Assembly: GCA_002751075.1 (NCBI GenBank)
Contig: NAOQ01000040.1
Coordinates: 1 to 46,501, forward strand
Length of the DNA stretch: 46,501 nt
Source of the DNA: Ichthyophonus hoferi
Lineage: Eukaryota > Opisthokonta > Ichthyosporea > Ichthyophonida > Ichthyophonidae
Reading direction: 5' to 3'
Shown piece after piece: positions 11,171 through 25,000 of this stretch. Below the pieces are notes generated by a model, which saw only the letters and a program-made list of their open reading frames with translations, had not been told where the DNA came from and did no database searches. The first letter of the stretch is position 1. The number at the start of each line of letters is the position of its first letter. Position numbers and translations under genes: made by a program.

Positions 11171-11589
11171 GAATGTATGTTCCTGCATTAGTTTCTAAAT
11201 ATAATTTCCCTTCAATTCATAAAGATTGGCCCCTCATTTGATCTTCAGAGAAAGACTTGATTCAATTTATGAAAACTCTATCAGAAATAGAGTTTCTGTT
11301 TTCCCTGTGAATGTATAGCTGCAATATTTGCCCCATTACTATCAATTATGTTTTGAGAAGCAGAACGCGCAAGCTTTCTTCATTTCCTAGGTGATTGTGA
11401 GCATTGTTTGGATTTTGTTTTTGCGCTCTGTATTTTGATAATCTTAAACGTAATTAGGCAATTGAATTTTTCCCGAATGATCCAAATAAATAAATAGGTT
11501 GTACTGTTTCTAGGACTGTGCCTGAAAAGAGATTTTAGTTCCTTGCATGTTTGATTCCTTGTTTCAAGATTAATTTGTTGAAAAACTAC

Positions 11590-11675
11590 AATGTGTTACA
11601 AGATCGCTAGCCATAGATGAATAAGCAGATCTGGCTGAATCTCAGATAATAAGATTAATGATTGTGGAACAAAAT
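11590..11675 (+). repeat. Stray fragment of the BTB-unit flank
   Basis: The order TGTTACAAGATCGCTAGCC, ATAGATGAATAAG, AGATC, CAGATAATAA, GATT..TTGTGG matches the block near 4248-4320 and 7852-7930 (TTGTTACACGATCGC, CGGATAATAAC, GATTCTTGTC) at reduced identity. It is a diverged remnant about 3 kb beyond the end of the array, so either the array once reached further or this block is a dispersed repeat. Confidence 0.5.
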
Positions 11676-13070
11676 AGCTAAATTGCATAATGATTCAACT
11701 GCATATATGGAATGGGACACGTTAAAAAGATCCATTAATTCGATATTATCTCTCCTTCTAAACAAATATAGGTCACAGGAACGCTCCTCTCTACTTAATA
11801 TTCCTTGCAGAATATTTACTAAGCTTTATAAAAAATGGTTGAAAAAATATAATTTCATTGTGTAATCTAGTAATCGACTTTCTCGGCAGATTATTTGATT
11901 CTTGAAAAAAAATGCTACGCTCACCGTTATTAAATAGAATTGTTCCTATCTATTCGAAAGTTACAACGCGTCACTGGTTGGTGTGTGTAGTTCCTTTTGA
12001 TATATAAAAAACGATCCGTACCTCTCAACGTGATAGATAGTTCAGGTAATACCCCAACAGTTTGTAACTATCCATAAATGATCGAGCTGTAGGCAACCAT
12101 GAGTGGTCCGTATATTATAATTCCGAATCTAAAATATGTTATAAACCAAATTTTCACCAATAGTAATGGGTAAGTATCATCATTGTCTTATTTTTATTGG
12201 ATGTATAAATAAAAAAGCGCAATAATCGTTCATTTTTATTTGAAAATTTAGCAACAAGTAGACTATTGATATGAAACAACTATATTACTATTAGCACATT
12301 ATAGCCTGTGTATGGCATTGTAAGTGTAGTAGTTTTAATATGATATATAAATGTTCTGTTTATATATGACTTCTGGGCTTATAATACATATAGGTATTAA
12401 TGTGAAAATTTGCTCTGTCGTACTATACGTTGTTTATACAGTTTATTGCGTATTGGGAATGTAGTTTTTGCAGTCATTAATGTGAGGTCCAAATGAACAA
12501 ACACGGCACAAGCGTGCGCGCAAGAGCAAGTGCTTGTTTTGTAGAGCCAGTTTATATCAGCCCTCTCGACCTCCCCCCTGACATTATGTTTGTTGTTAGC
12601 ACAGTTACGTATTTTAAAAGAGAAAATACTTCTAGTTTCAGTTTCAATTATAATGAGAAGTAAGCGTATATATACATTCTTGCAATTGTATTTACGTATA
12701 TGTGAGCAATTTAGTATTTTCTAGGACGTTTGTGACCATATGGCAATGTATCTATTATCAATTCTCCCTCTATCTTGGATTTTTCTCTTTTTTTTCCTTT
12801 GATTGATTAGAGTGAGTGTGTTAGAGTGAGTGTGTCTACATAACATATATGACATGTACCCTAGTTCTTTTTATTCTTAATTATGCGTCTGTCTGTAAAG
12901 ACACCATCTTCTCCTTCCAATATTTTTCTCACATTTTTTATTATTATTTCCCTACTTCTGTCCCCACCCACCTTGTTTTCATAAGCGACATACAAAGAAT
13001 ATATCTAACTATACTTTATACACCCCACCCTACACACAGGTAGCCGAGGTAAGTTGGGATTATTAACACC
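11676..13070 (+). other. Region upstream of the PLAT-PIPK gene
   Basis: No supported gene lies here. The open frame 11662-11865 has no recognised domain. Base composition becomes less A+T-rich and richer in CG near 12500-12590 (ACGGCACAAGCGTGCGCGC), which could mark the promoter of the gene starting at 13071. A good splice-donor word GAG|GTAAGT lies at 13046-13054, just before the chosen ATG. A 5' untranslated exon or an alternative first exon ending at 13048 is therefore possible. Confidence 0.4.
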
Positions 13071-16000
13071 ATGGCTGAGCCAGGACTTCTTAGCCAGATT
13101 ACGGAGGGTATTAGACAGTCCGCCTTACGTTCCGAAGGGAAATTTGGAAATTCATATACTAACGCATCAACTAGTTCTTTCAGAAGGTTGTTCTTGGTTA
13201 CCTTTTGTACATGCTATAACAGTTATAGTGGTTATAATAATTCCTGTTTGGTTTTTTTAATTCATTACACGCGTAGGGTATATAAACGCGCCTTCCTACC
13301 GACTCTTAATACCTATTTATTTTCAAATTCTATGTTTTAATTACCCTTTTCATTACATACTTATAGTGCATATAACCACACCTTGTCACTGTTTCCTACT
13401 CTCTATTTACTGTATTTACTATGAAATCATTGTTTTAGTGTTTCTTTCTATCTTTTTTCTTTGTACTGGCTCCTAACCTTACGCACATACTAAACCAACC
13501 TAGACCTTCTGGATAACTAAACTATTGATTCTCCCATCTCTTCCAAATTTACTTGTACATGCATGCATGCACATATACTATCATACTATCATGCTATCAT
13601 ATATATATCCTTGTCTACTTCCCACTTCCTCTCTCCCTCTTCTCTCTCCCCCCCCCCTAACCCTATGCTAATCCCTTCCGTGTACAGTAACTCCTCCGTT
13701 CCAGATGGCGAGTCTACTGGTAAAGGTTATGACATCATCGTATACACTGGTGACGTCAGAGGGGCCAGCACACCCAGTAATGTGTTCATTACCCTTTATG
13801 CAGAAGACAGCGAAATGAGTGGTCAGATATCATTGAATGCTGAGAATGATGTGTGCAAAGATGCCGACCACTTGCGATTCCAGGTACATATAATACTAGT
13901 ACTTCATACTATCATGTACAGGCATTAATTTCTATACATAATATGTGATACAGTGGTATATAGGCATACGGAATTAAGCATGATACATTTTAATTTTCTG
14001 TTTAAGCATGTTCAAACCCATTTAAAATAGACGGAATATGTGATATTTATATATATTAACCAAACCAATCAAAATTGCGTAGCCTGTGACAATGAAATAG
14101 TTTTGCCATTGAATAACACCAGGGTGTCATGTAATAAGGGGCCAGTTAAAAGTTTTTTTTTTGACAAGCGTGTAGTAATATATAATTACGTGAAGTCTTA
14201 TGTCGATACAGAAAATGTAGTGCATGGTATAACTAAATATATGGTATGAATGAATGCATATGTATGTATGTATGTATGTATGTATGGATATTATGAATGC
14301 ATAAATAAATAAAAAACCTCTATGATGCATACACTAATAATTATTTTATATCACACAGAGAGGATTGAAAGACACCTTTAAGGTGATCACTCCAACTTTG
14401 GGAGACCTCGTTCAACTACGGTAAGTAATTGGTTTTATATCACGGGGGAATACAGTCGATTAAGTACATCGCTCTAAAAACATGACTAGTAAGACAGAGC
14501 GGGAAAGTGTGTATGTATGTACATGTATATATAATATTATATACTATTATCTCTATGGGACTAGAGGAGGGACCTATACCAACCATAATAAGATGAAACC
14601 TGTGATAATCTATAAAAGGCTATAATTGGGTCAATACGATTGATGAATCAAACTTATAGGATGTTTTGTTATTGGGGAAGTCCAATTGCATACAGCATTG
14701 ATTTTTAAGTCTATTAGGGTCAGGCCATGCTATAAGTGGTTGCTATGGCATGGTCTTAGGATAAATGATTGGCTGCCCCCGGCGTGGGTATAGATGGGAA
14801 ATTATTGGATAGGAAGAAAGTCGAAAAGGTATTTTGGCCTGCGGGGTTGCAATAAGATATGTAACTACCAGGGTTATATAACTATTGTTAATTCGGGCCA
14901 GCCCAGGCCGGGTCAAGTATATATCTGAACTGCCTATAGTACATTTTGCTCCTGATTATTGACACTATAGGAAGGATCACTACTTAGGTAGCATTCGCCT
15001 ATGTTATCATACACATACAGTCTTATATATATATAGAGAGAGACAGGGCTATAGTTCGCTAATTGTTTACAGCAGAATTTTAAGCATGATTGTTTAACAT
15101 GTGTAGGCCAATGATAATGTTAGGTATATAGCACCTTACGTAATACCACTATCGCATTCATACTCAATCAGAAAGGGTCCTTGCTACCTTGTGTTTGGTC
15201 TATTTGTTTCTAAATGCATAGATATTATGCTTATATATGTACATATGCATGTTATTTAAAATCTTCTTCTCTGTTTTCCTCCAAAATAAATATTTCCACT
15301 GTCTTTAATTGGTAAATTATAATTTTTAAAGCTTTTAAAAATGAACTTGTGTACTTTCTTACGGTAATAATTAAAACGAAATTACAGGTGAATATTCTGC
15401 TAAAATGCACAGCAGTGGTATTTTTACCCTCTATATCCTTACTCAATCAGAGAAGTGCGTGATTACTCACCCCACCCCCCTTCCAATCAGAGTGGGCCAT
15501 GATGGGACTGGGATGGGTGCTGGTTGGTTCCTAGATAAGGTATGTTATACAAATGGTATAATGTAGGATGGGAATGATATATCACCATACATTTCATAAA
15601 TGAGTCTGCAAACTGCGTTGTATTGTAGTGCATGTTGTGGTTGTGGATGCTTGTTATATTATCTTATTTGCTCTGGGTCATGCACGCATGCATTAGAATT
15701 TATGACGTGAACTAATATGAAGTAACCTGTAACCTGGTATTTGTTATTTAATGCATTAACATCTGTCAATAGATAAGCTGGTAGTCATACTTTTCATAAC
15801 AAAGGCCTATGCTAGTAAAAGGAGAATGAACATACAGTGAAAGAAAAAATAGAGATATAAGCACAGGAGGAATCACGAAAAAGAAATGGCGATCAAGTAA
15901 TAATTAAAACTGATTAATTATAGATCAAGGTATTTAATTGTAGATTAATCTATAATTGATCCAATGAAGAAATGAGTGTAAAAGTATGTATTTTTCTGTT

Positions 16001-19000
16001 TATGATATGCATTTCCTATTAATTGCATATATTATTATAGCCAATAGGAGTATATTTCTGTTAATTATATGCCCATCCTTTAACCAATGTGTATATGGGA
16101 TGTCAGGTGGAGGTAACATGCAAGGCCACTCACCGTACGTACACCTTCCTATGTGGGAGATGGTTGGCTGTTGATGAAGATGACAAACAAGTATGGCCTG
16201 TTTATCCGTCATTCACTATGACTTTTATTGGTTTTAAATTTTATTTTTATTTTAATCTTAATATTGACCATTAGCGTGTGACAATGTAGGTTGGATTCCT
16301 ATGGGCTTTAGCTTCTTTTTTATTGCCTATTTCTTTTTTATCTTATACTTAGGCGCTATTATAATTGAACAACTTCATAGCATAGTATAACTTCACATGA
16401 TATACCCTAGTGTAATATACTACCATATAACATATGGTAATGCATGCACGTGACTATTAACCAATTGAAGATACCCTTTTATGCACAGTGTAGGGTGTGG
16501 GTCATACATTGCAATATATTACATTATGGTTAGCCTTTGGTAGGCCAATGTCTATCTAGAGTTATTATACTTATGCATATAGATATCTTTTATTGGATAT
16601 TTATTTGTTTTTTTCTCGTATTGTCTTTGATTATTCTGTTCTCTCTCTCTCTCCTTCGCTTCTGTACACCTAATCCCTACTCTATCCATCTGCTCTCTTG
16701 CTATTTCTAATCTTATATAATAGACGTCCACATGTTGTATTATTTTGCTTTTGACAGTATAAAAATATGCAATATATATATTTAATCTTGAGACATATTA
16801 ATAGTAATAGTAATAGTAGTAATAATAGTACCACTATAGACACCTTTCCACGAACCTGGCCAACCAAATAATATTGACTGAATTTATCAATTAATGAATT
16901 AGTTACATTGATGAAGTGAGCTGACCCCCCATCCCAACATACAGATCGTAAGAGACCTTCCAGTGGAGCATGCCTTTCAGGTAACTCCGAAAGATTTCTC
17001 GGAGTTGGCCACGGATACTTATACTATACATGCACCTAGTAATGAGGGACAGACTGTTACTGTAGAGGTAGGGAAGGACAGCGTCTGACATGTACATAAC
17101 CACATATGCATATACATATTGACATGCATACCTATAGACATACACATGTGCAGATGCATATACGTAAACTAACTATTGTCTTAAGAAACCTCCAATATAT
17201 TCTCCGTTATCTCTTTTGTAATAGACTATCTTAATCTGTATTTTCTTGTTTTATATAAATTATTGCCATGCCATAAAGAACATCAACTGGACAGTCCTAT
17301 AATGAGAATATTTAATTGGTTCTTTTTACCTAACCAATGATCTTTTTCTCGTGATAACACTACTATTGGTTTATTTTATACATTCAATCTTGTCTTTCCT
17401 ATACTAACATATTTCGGTTGCCCTATATGTACATATATCCAATGACCTCCCTTCTATCTTAGGTGACCTGTCCTGCCTCCCTTGAATAACTCAGCCCCCT
17501 TATCCCTTTCCTATACAGGACTATACCCCCAAGGTTTTCAGTCATATCCGATCACTCTATGGTATTTCATCTGCTAGCTTCACTGAATCTTGGACTATTC
17601 CCGAGGACAAGTTAACTGCAAAGGAGGGAGCGGGTAGGAGTGGTTCTTTATTTTTAAAATCAGCCGATGGGAAGTTCCTTATGAAGACTATCCCAAAGGA
17701 CGAGGTAAGCAATGGCTTCCTTTTGTGTGTATTTTGTTTTTATATACAAGCATAATATTATAGGATCATACTGTTATACTATTGTATTTTTATATGATTA
17801 TACCAGTATACGATCATATTAATATATTAATAAGTTATTATACTATTATGTTATCATATTATTATACTGTTATATTATTATACTATCATACATAATACCT
17901 TAAAGGTAGTCAACTCTCATCTCTGTAGTTAACTGGATAACATATATATTAATGATACTACTCTTCAGGTTGAAACCTTTCTTGAGATTCTCCCTAATTA
18001 CTATAGGTATTTAGTTGACGAGAGAGAAACATTGATCATGAAGGTCTTGGCACTGCAGGTAATGATATATATTGGGCTACTTGCTAATACATGTGTATAT
18101 ATACTGTTATCTATACTATCATGTGTATGTGCTTGCGATGCCATACGACTATGTGTACATACACATTTTCATACTATCATACTATCATATCTACTATCAT
18201 ACTGTCATACATGCTATTATGCATGCATACTACCATGCTATCATACATGTAGAATCTCAATCTTCTTTTTTAAAAAAAAATTTATTGGTTTCTTTTCTTT
18301 TTTTTTGATTGTATACACAAATGTGCTCTCCCTCGATTATTTATGCGGACATTCGTAGTGGCACATAAATACTTCTATTTATATATAGATGCATAAGGTA
18401 TCTTGTTAGTGTTTTGTAGTGGTATAGTATAGTACAGTATAGTGTAGTGTAATATAGTATTATATATTACTCTTATATTCATATTTGGTATTATTTCTCA
18501 TTAACTAGTGCAATACCAAAATATACAATCATATTTACATTCTGCGTTAAAGATCCTCTAATAAGGTAAATACTGAAATAATATTGTACAGTGATTAGTT
18601 TACGTTTTATAAATATAGGATAATTGGCTCATATAAAATCTTGTCTGGTCCTATTCTTTTTAAAATCTCTTTCATTTTTTGATGTATCAGGTTGGAACAC
18701 AAACGCGTATATATATGTGGCTACAAACATATACAAGCGTGCACAAAGAGATGGGAAAAGCTGTGGCAGGAGGATTAAACCTGCTTATTTTATCGCATCT
18801 AGCAGTGAACTAAGCACTTGCCTCCCTAGCACTACCTATAACCATATAACGATAACTGTAACTATCAGTCTAAAGTCTAACTGGATAGAGATCATATTAC
18901 AGAAATACCGGGGCCTACACACCACGTATATCATCGTCTTCGCCAATGTATTATATAACCCCAAGTATAGCATTCTTTCGATTTACGATTTGAAAGGCCG

Positions 19001-22000
19001 GGCTGCCAAGCCTGGCAAGGCTCTGCAAAATACAGCCAAGGTTAACTCCCCTCCCCACTTATCATGAGCCCTCTCTCCCTTGCAAATGTTTTTCTTGTTA
19101 TTCCTTACCTCTATCTCTCTCTATTTTTGATTTTGAATATTAGTCCATTTTTTTTCTTTTTTTCCGTTACATATTCTTGTTGTAAGGGCTAGTGATGTAA
19201 TGCAATAAACTTTCTTTTTATATTCTGACATTTTGATGAAATATTATATTGCACTCAGAGTTATCATGGTTCTAGGAAAAAGAATGTCTTGTGATGGGAT
19301 TATGTAGGGGTACATTGCAGTTATATAGTATTTTAAAACATATTGTTTCTATTGTGTATCTATATTATATCTCCTTTGTATGTGTATGTATTTTAACTTT
19401 AAAGGTGTCTATATTTCTTGTTTTGGCTGAATTATGGATGGTAGCAGTGGTTTAAGAAACTGTATGAAAATTGAATTTAAGCCAATTTAATATTTATTTA
19501 CTATAACTATAATAGTATAATAGTAACACTTGGTATGGTGCCAATAAGACAAATATGGTTATATTACCTTGATATCCATTGTTGATTTTGTGGCTATGGG
19601 AATGGAAGGTGTGGTACTTATTGGTCAATAGCATGTGTATTGGGATGTATTCTACTATTATAATATGTTATGTAAAATGTTGTAAATATTATACCATATG
19701 GTATTGTTTGTATTTTATGATATTATATTGGTATAGTGCGTTATGCTATGCTATGTTATGCTTTGTTTTATAATATGGCATAGTATTGTATTGTATGGTA
19801 TTTTATTGTTATATTGTCTTATTTTACCCTATTATAATGTATTATCTTATGTTGCGTTATACTTTATTATACTGTAAGTATTTTCAAAGTATATTTCTTT
19901 GTCCATTGTATCTATACTTTTTAACACGTTTGATTTTAAATAAGCATTTTTCTTAGTTTGTCTGCCTGCACCCATACATATTTGGTTAAATCTGGGTCAA
20001 AGTTTAAATGTCATTGTACAAAATATAGGTTTTAAAATAATAAATTTTAATATAGATAATTGATGGGTTTGGTTTTCCCTCTCTGTGATACTATAATAAT
20101 GCACTGGCTCTCGTACGAGTACAATTTTAGTTTTAGTCTACGGTACCTTAAAATCACATATCTTGGTTACCCAATGATCTTACTATTGGTACAAATGGGG
20201 AGAGAATAAAACACGCTTGACATGTGTGCTTTTTTACTGATTTGGATCTTATCTCAACTAACCTATTGGTTGAAAGGATAGATTGGCACCGATTACGTTT
20301 TTAAAGATAAAGATTTGGACCGCAATTTCCCGCTGGTTGGTTAGTATACACTATCTCTATTAATATAATAATATGAGTGAAAGGCATAGTTTTAGTTAAA
20401 TATCTTGTTGGCCTGGTGTTTCCGTACAGTATTCTGTGTATGTGCTTTTATTTATAAAACAAAGCAGATTATATAAATAAGTTAGAATTAAAGCTTGTGA
20501 TAAAAGACCTCGATAAGTATAATAGTATATAAGGTAAACCTTCTGTTTAGTATTCTGTTTGGTAGTAAAGAATAGCAAATACAAATTAAAAACTGTACTA
20601 AGAGAGAAACCTAATAATATTGGAGTGCAAGAATAGCCTTTGCTATTTTGAATAATTATAATTCATCTATATGTCTATATATATATATAATTGCAAACTG
20701 CTATATCTATCTCTTAATTATTAATGTACAGGCATAACAACATAAAAATATATGCAAGGATATTTTTCTTGGCAGCCCTACATTCTTAATCATACCGACA
20801 AAAGATGTATATATACAGATGGAACATACCCATACCTTAGTATAAATGCCTACTACCGTACCTAAATACATATATATACATAATTCAACTCTCTCCCTCT
20901 CCCTGCCTTTCACATCTCTCTCTCCTGCCCTCCCTCACCACTTATTATCATATATCACCATTCTGGAGAACCCATAGATGGTTATCAGTCCGTTATAGAC
21001 ACATAGTTACATATATCTGCATGTACGGGTACATACTATTATATTTTTATTTTACTATACTATTACGTTATTATAATGGCATACAATCATTCTGTTATAC
21101 TATTATACGACTATACTGTTATTTTTATGAATTTGTATTTTTTTTATATCCTGGTATATTTTTATGCTATCATACATACTATCATATATATGCACATACT
21201 GTCAGACTATCACATTACCATAGCATCGCTCTTATCACATTCCTTGGTGTTTCTGATCTTATATGGCCATGGAAACACAGATGAGGATAGATTAACCTTT
21301 TTAAACCGACTAGATAAGGATATTAAATTCTTTCAGTACAACAATCTCATGGATTACAGGTAAGTCGCGCATATTATATATATATACCTTATATTATATA
21401 CTGTATCATCAATTATATTATGTTATATTATGCACACACGTTCATATATTAAATATAGTAATATTTTAGTGCAATTGCTTTTTTCTTTGCATTTTAGGTA
21501 ACTAATGGTAGTTAATCTTTAAATACGCCAATGACTATTATTCTAAAAAATAAATAAATTGTTTTTAATCAGGAAATAATTGGTCTGTGTTGCTCTTGTA
21601 GCCTGGTATCGTATTTGTTTTCTTCAAGTTTGGTCGAATTTATCTATTTTGCATTTTCACTTAAAAACGGATTAAAATTTCGATGGAATATTATTGCATT
21701 AAACATATAGCTCTTCCTGTTACCGAGCACTACTGGGCCTAGGATGTTGTTGCCTTAAAGTATTTTAACTTTTTAATTTCTAATACTTTTGCTTTGTTAA
21801 ATAATATTGTCATAGGACAAAAATGTAATATAGTGTTGTCCTGCATAGTGTATGGTAAGATGGTTGTGGATTATATGTATATAGATTGAGTACTATCTCA
21901 TTACTCATCACCAATTGGTTTGCTAAATAATGAGCAATTATTTGTCATTAGAACGTAGATCATACATGATTCATCTCAAACCTCTAACTAACCACTTCCA

Positions 22001-25000
22001 ATCAGTCTTCTGATTGGCGTATCTGCGGAACCTCCACCGAACGAAGATGTCATTCACCCTCCCTGGATCTATACACGACCCAGTCATCCTAGTCGATCTG
22101 AGGTAAACTCCCTTTTGCTTGACTTTAAATTATCTCCTTTGTATACTATTCTATTATACTTTTTATATGTTTTGAATAATGTTATTGCTTCAATCAAAAC
22201 ATTGTGATCTTATTCTGGCTGCTAAGTGGTCCAATGTCATGTTCTATATGTCCATATATGTATATAGATGTATGTATGTTTAATGTAATTCTACGCTAGA
22301 ATACTTAATACTATATTCTTAATATGTTTTTATGATTGGATACCTATTTATTGGAGCTATGAATAGCATGCAATATCTGGTTAGTCTACTATATATGATC
22401 ATGTATGCGAATAACGATAACCAAAAGTAAATCGTACTATGGATTGGCTGTTTAAGTCAACATCAATTATCAACCCATAACTAATTTTTAGTTTTATGAA
22501 AGAACGAGGAATTCTATAGTTAAATCGCTACGGTGGAAGCACTTAGCCCTACTTGCTAGTATATTATATTACTTCATGTGGCTTTTTTATCTTTTATTAT
22601 ATTATGTCTATTCATTTAGGTCCTGCCAATCATATGCTATGACAAACTACCCAATAGGCTAGTGTTAGATCCGTGATAAGATTTTAACCAGTGATTAACC
22701 AAGATTACCTCAATTATGCCATTATTTTTTGGGTACTAATTTTAACTTACGCTTCGTTGACTCACTCTTAATGATTTTAAAATAACTTGGTGGAACCCAA
22801 TAATATTTGGTATATTAATATTAAAATTTTACCTAATCAACTTTATAGAGGACTAGAAAAGAATACTTTGACTGGAGTGAGATTTTTCGATATTGATGAC
22901 AATCGTATTATATCTATTTAATAGGTATTAAATACTATAATGATGCTTGATTGGTTTATTTTTTAAAAAATCAAGTGTTTAGCTAGATTACTATGATGTT
23001 AAATAGCACGAACGTCACCCATTTGCAAGAGGATTTATATGTACATGTACACTTGTATATATATATGCATACAATACTATACTTACTTACATATACCCTA
23101 GGTATATCACATAGGGTTTATCGACTGCCTGACCTCCTATCGCCTCAAAAAGAAGATGGCACATTTCTTCAAGTCTGCCTTGTGGACCCCAGAGACAGTA
23201 AGTCATATATTTGTAGTAATATATGGTCATATACCACAGCATGTAATATCATGCATACCTCATAATTAACGATGAATTTGTAATATAAAACATAAACCAA
23301 TGGACATTAAAATGTTTTGGAACAAGTATCTTAATAACCTATGATAACGAATTGTTATAATTAGCAATTATATTTTTCTCTTGGATAACTCTAGGAAGAT
23401 GCATTCTTATTATATAATTTAATTTAATATCGAACGGAAGGTTAAATTTTCAACTAACATTTGAAGCAGCAAAGCTCTAGCCCTAATCACGAACACTATG
23501 TTTGTTAGCTCTCCACCATAGATGCTACGTCATATGCTGAACGCATCAAGAAATATTTGATTAGCATATTTGATGAGCCAACTCTATCTATGAATAATTC
23601 GGGCACATTGCTTGGTACTCCAAGTATGTCTTTGTGTTTTGTGTTTTATATTTATGATATTATAATACAGCTTAATTAATTTTAATGTTTAATACTTGTA
23701 ATTTATTGGGTAGAGTAGAATAAATTTTATTTATACATATATATATCTTGGTCTGTGTATGTATGACGTTAGACTAATAGATTATTTTTAATGTTTAGCA
23801 GTTGTGGCTCAGGGTAGAGTACAACAAGCTAACTTCATATATATATGCTCACCTATATCAATACATGGATATATATCTGTGAGAATATATATTTCAAAGG
23901 ATATATCAGTCTGTATATGCATGGGCTTAAACTAAGTATCTATATTTACATATGCTTATATTTATGTTGTATTGTGCGGTGTATTGAAATATCTTAATCA
24001 TACCTATATATATATTCTATAATTAAGAATTTAATTTTTATGATCTGATCTAATTGGCTCTTGTATCCAGCTATGGGCAGCATGCAAAGAATATCATCTG
24101 CGGCACATCTTCAGTCAATGTCAGCTGATACATTATTGCTAGAAACTAGAGTGAGTATGCCTGGGTTCTATTGCATGGTATATATTATATTGTCTTATAC
24201 TATAATATCTTATGCCATTTTGTATTATATTATTTGATCCTTTAATATTTTATCATATATTTTCTTATATTAGACTAGATTATAGTATATCATTGTGTTA
24301 TTACTACTTGGAATTATTAATAAAAAACAATATTTATGTGTCTGTGTCTGTGTCTCTGTGTGGGAAAATGATAAGGTAGGTTGTGGCTAATCCAATAGTT
24401 ACAATGCAGTTGAAAACCCTTAAGACTAGATTTCTTAAATTTTGGAACCACCATTTTAATTTTTATAATTTTTATAAAACACCCCTTAATTAGTTAATCA
24501 ATATACTTTATACTTAACGTGAGGCCTGATTTGTATTATTTAAAGGTCATTCCCTATTTATTAGCTGGTAGAATTTTTAAAATCCTGTAGTCCAATCACT
24601 AAAGCCTGTTGCCAATAAGACTTGCATTTTGCCTTATCATAATATCCTATTATCTTAACTCTTGAATTTCATTGGTTAAAACGCTTAGGTTGAAATACCA
24701 CCACTTCTAATATAATGCATGGTTACAAGCCAATAGGAGGAAATCTCTTGATTGATGTAGGTGTAGCAATGGCAATGCATTGCAATATATCATCTGATTA
24801 TTCACGAATAGTAGGCCTTGCTTACATTGATGTGTAACCATTTCTGTCTGTTTTATCATTTACGTATTTGCATATATTCTCTTGCCGTTATACATCGTTT
24901 TTATATTATATAACTCAAAACTGTAATTTCCATGCCAAACGTTTATAATTTTGAAATTGTTTAATTAAAAACTAAAGGTATTTAAATGACTGGTACCATA

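Noticed and set aside
16190-17519. PLAT and PIPK as two neighbouring genes
   Set aside because: Exon 6 (16945-17067) is in phase with both sides, has good splice signals, and no start, stop or poly(A) signal separates the domains.
18624-19067. 147-codon frame running into kinase exon 9
   Set aside because: Only the last 46 residues match the PIPK family. The part before 18903 is intron that happens to lack stops, and the acceptor at 18901-18902 joins smoothly to exon 8.
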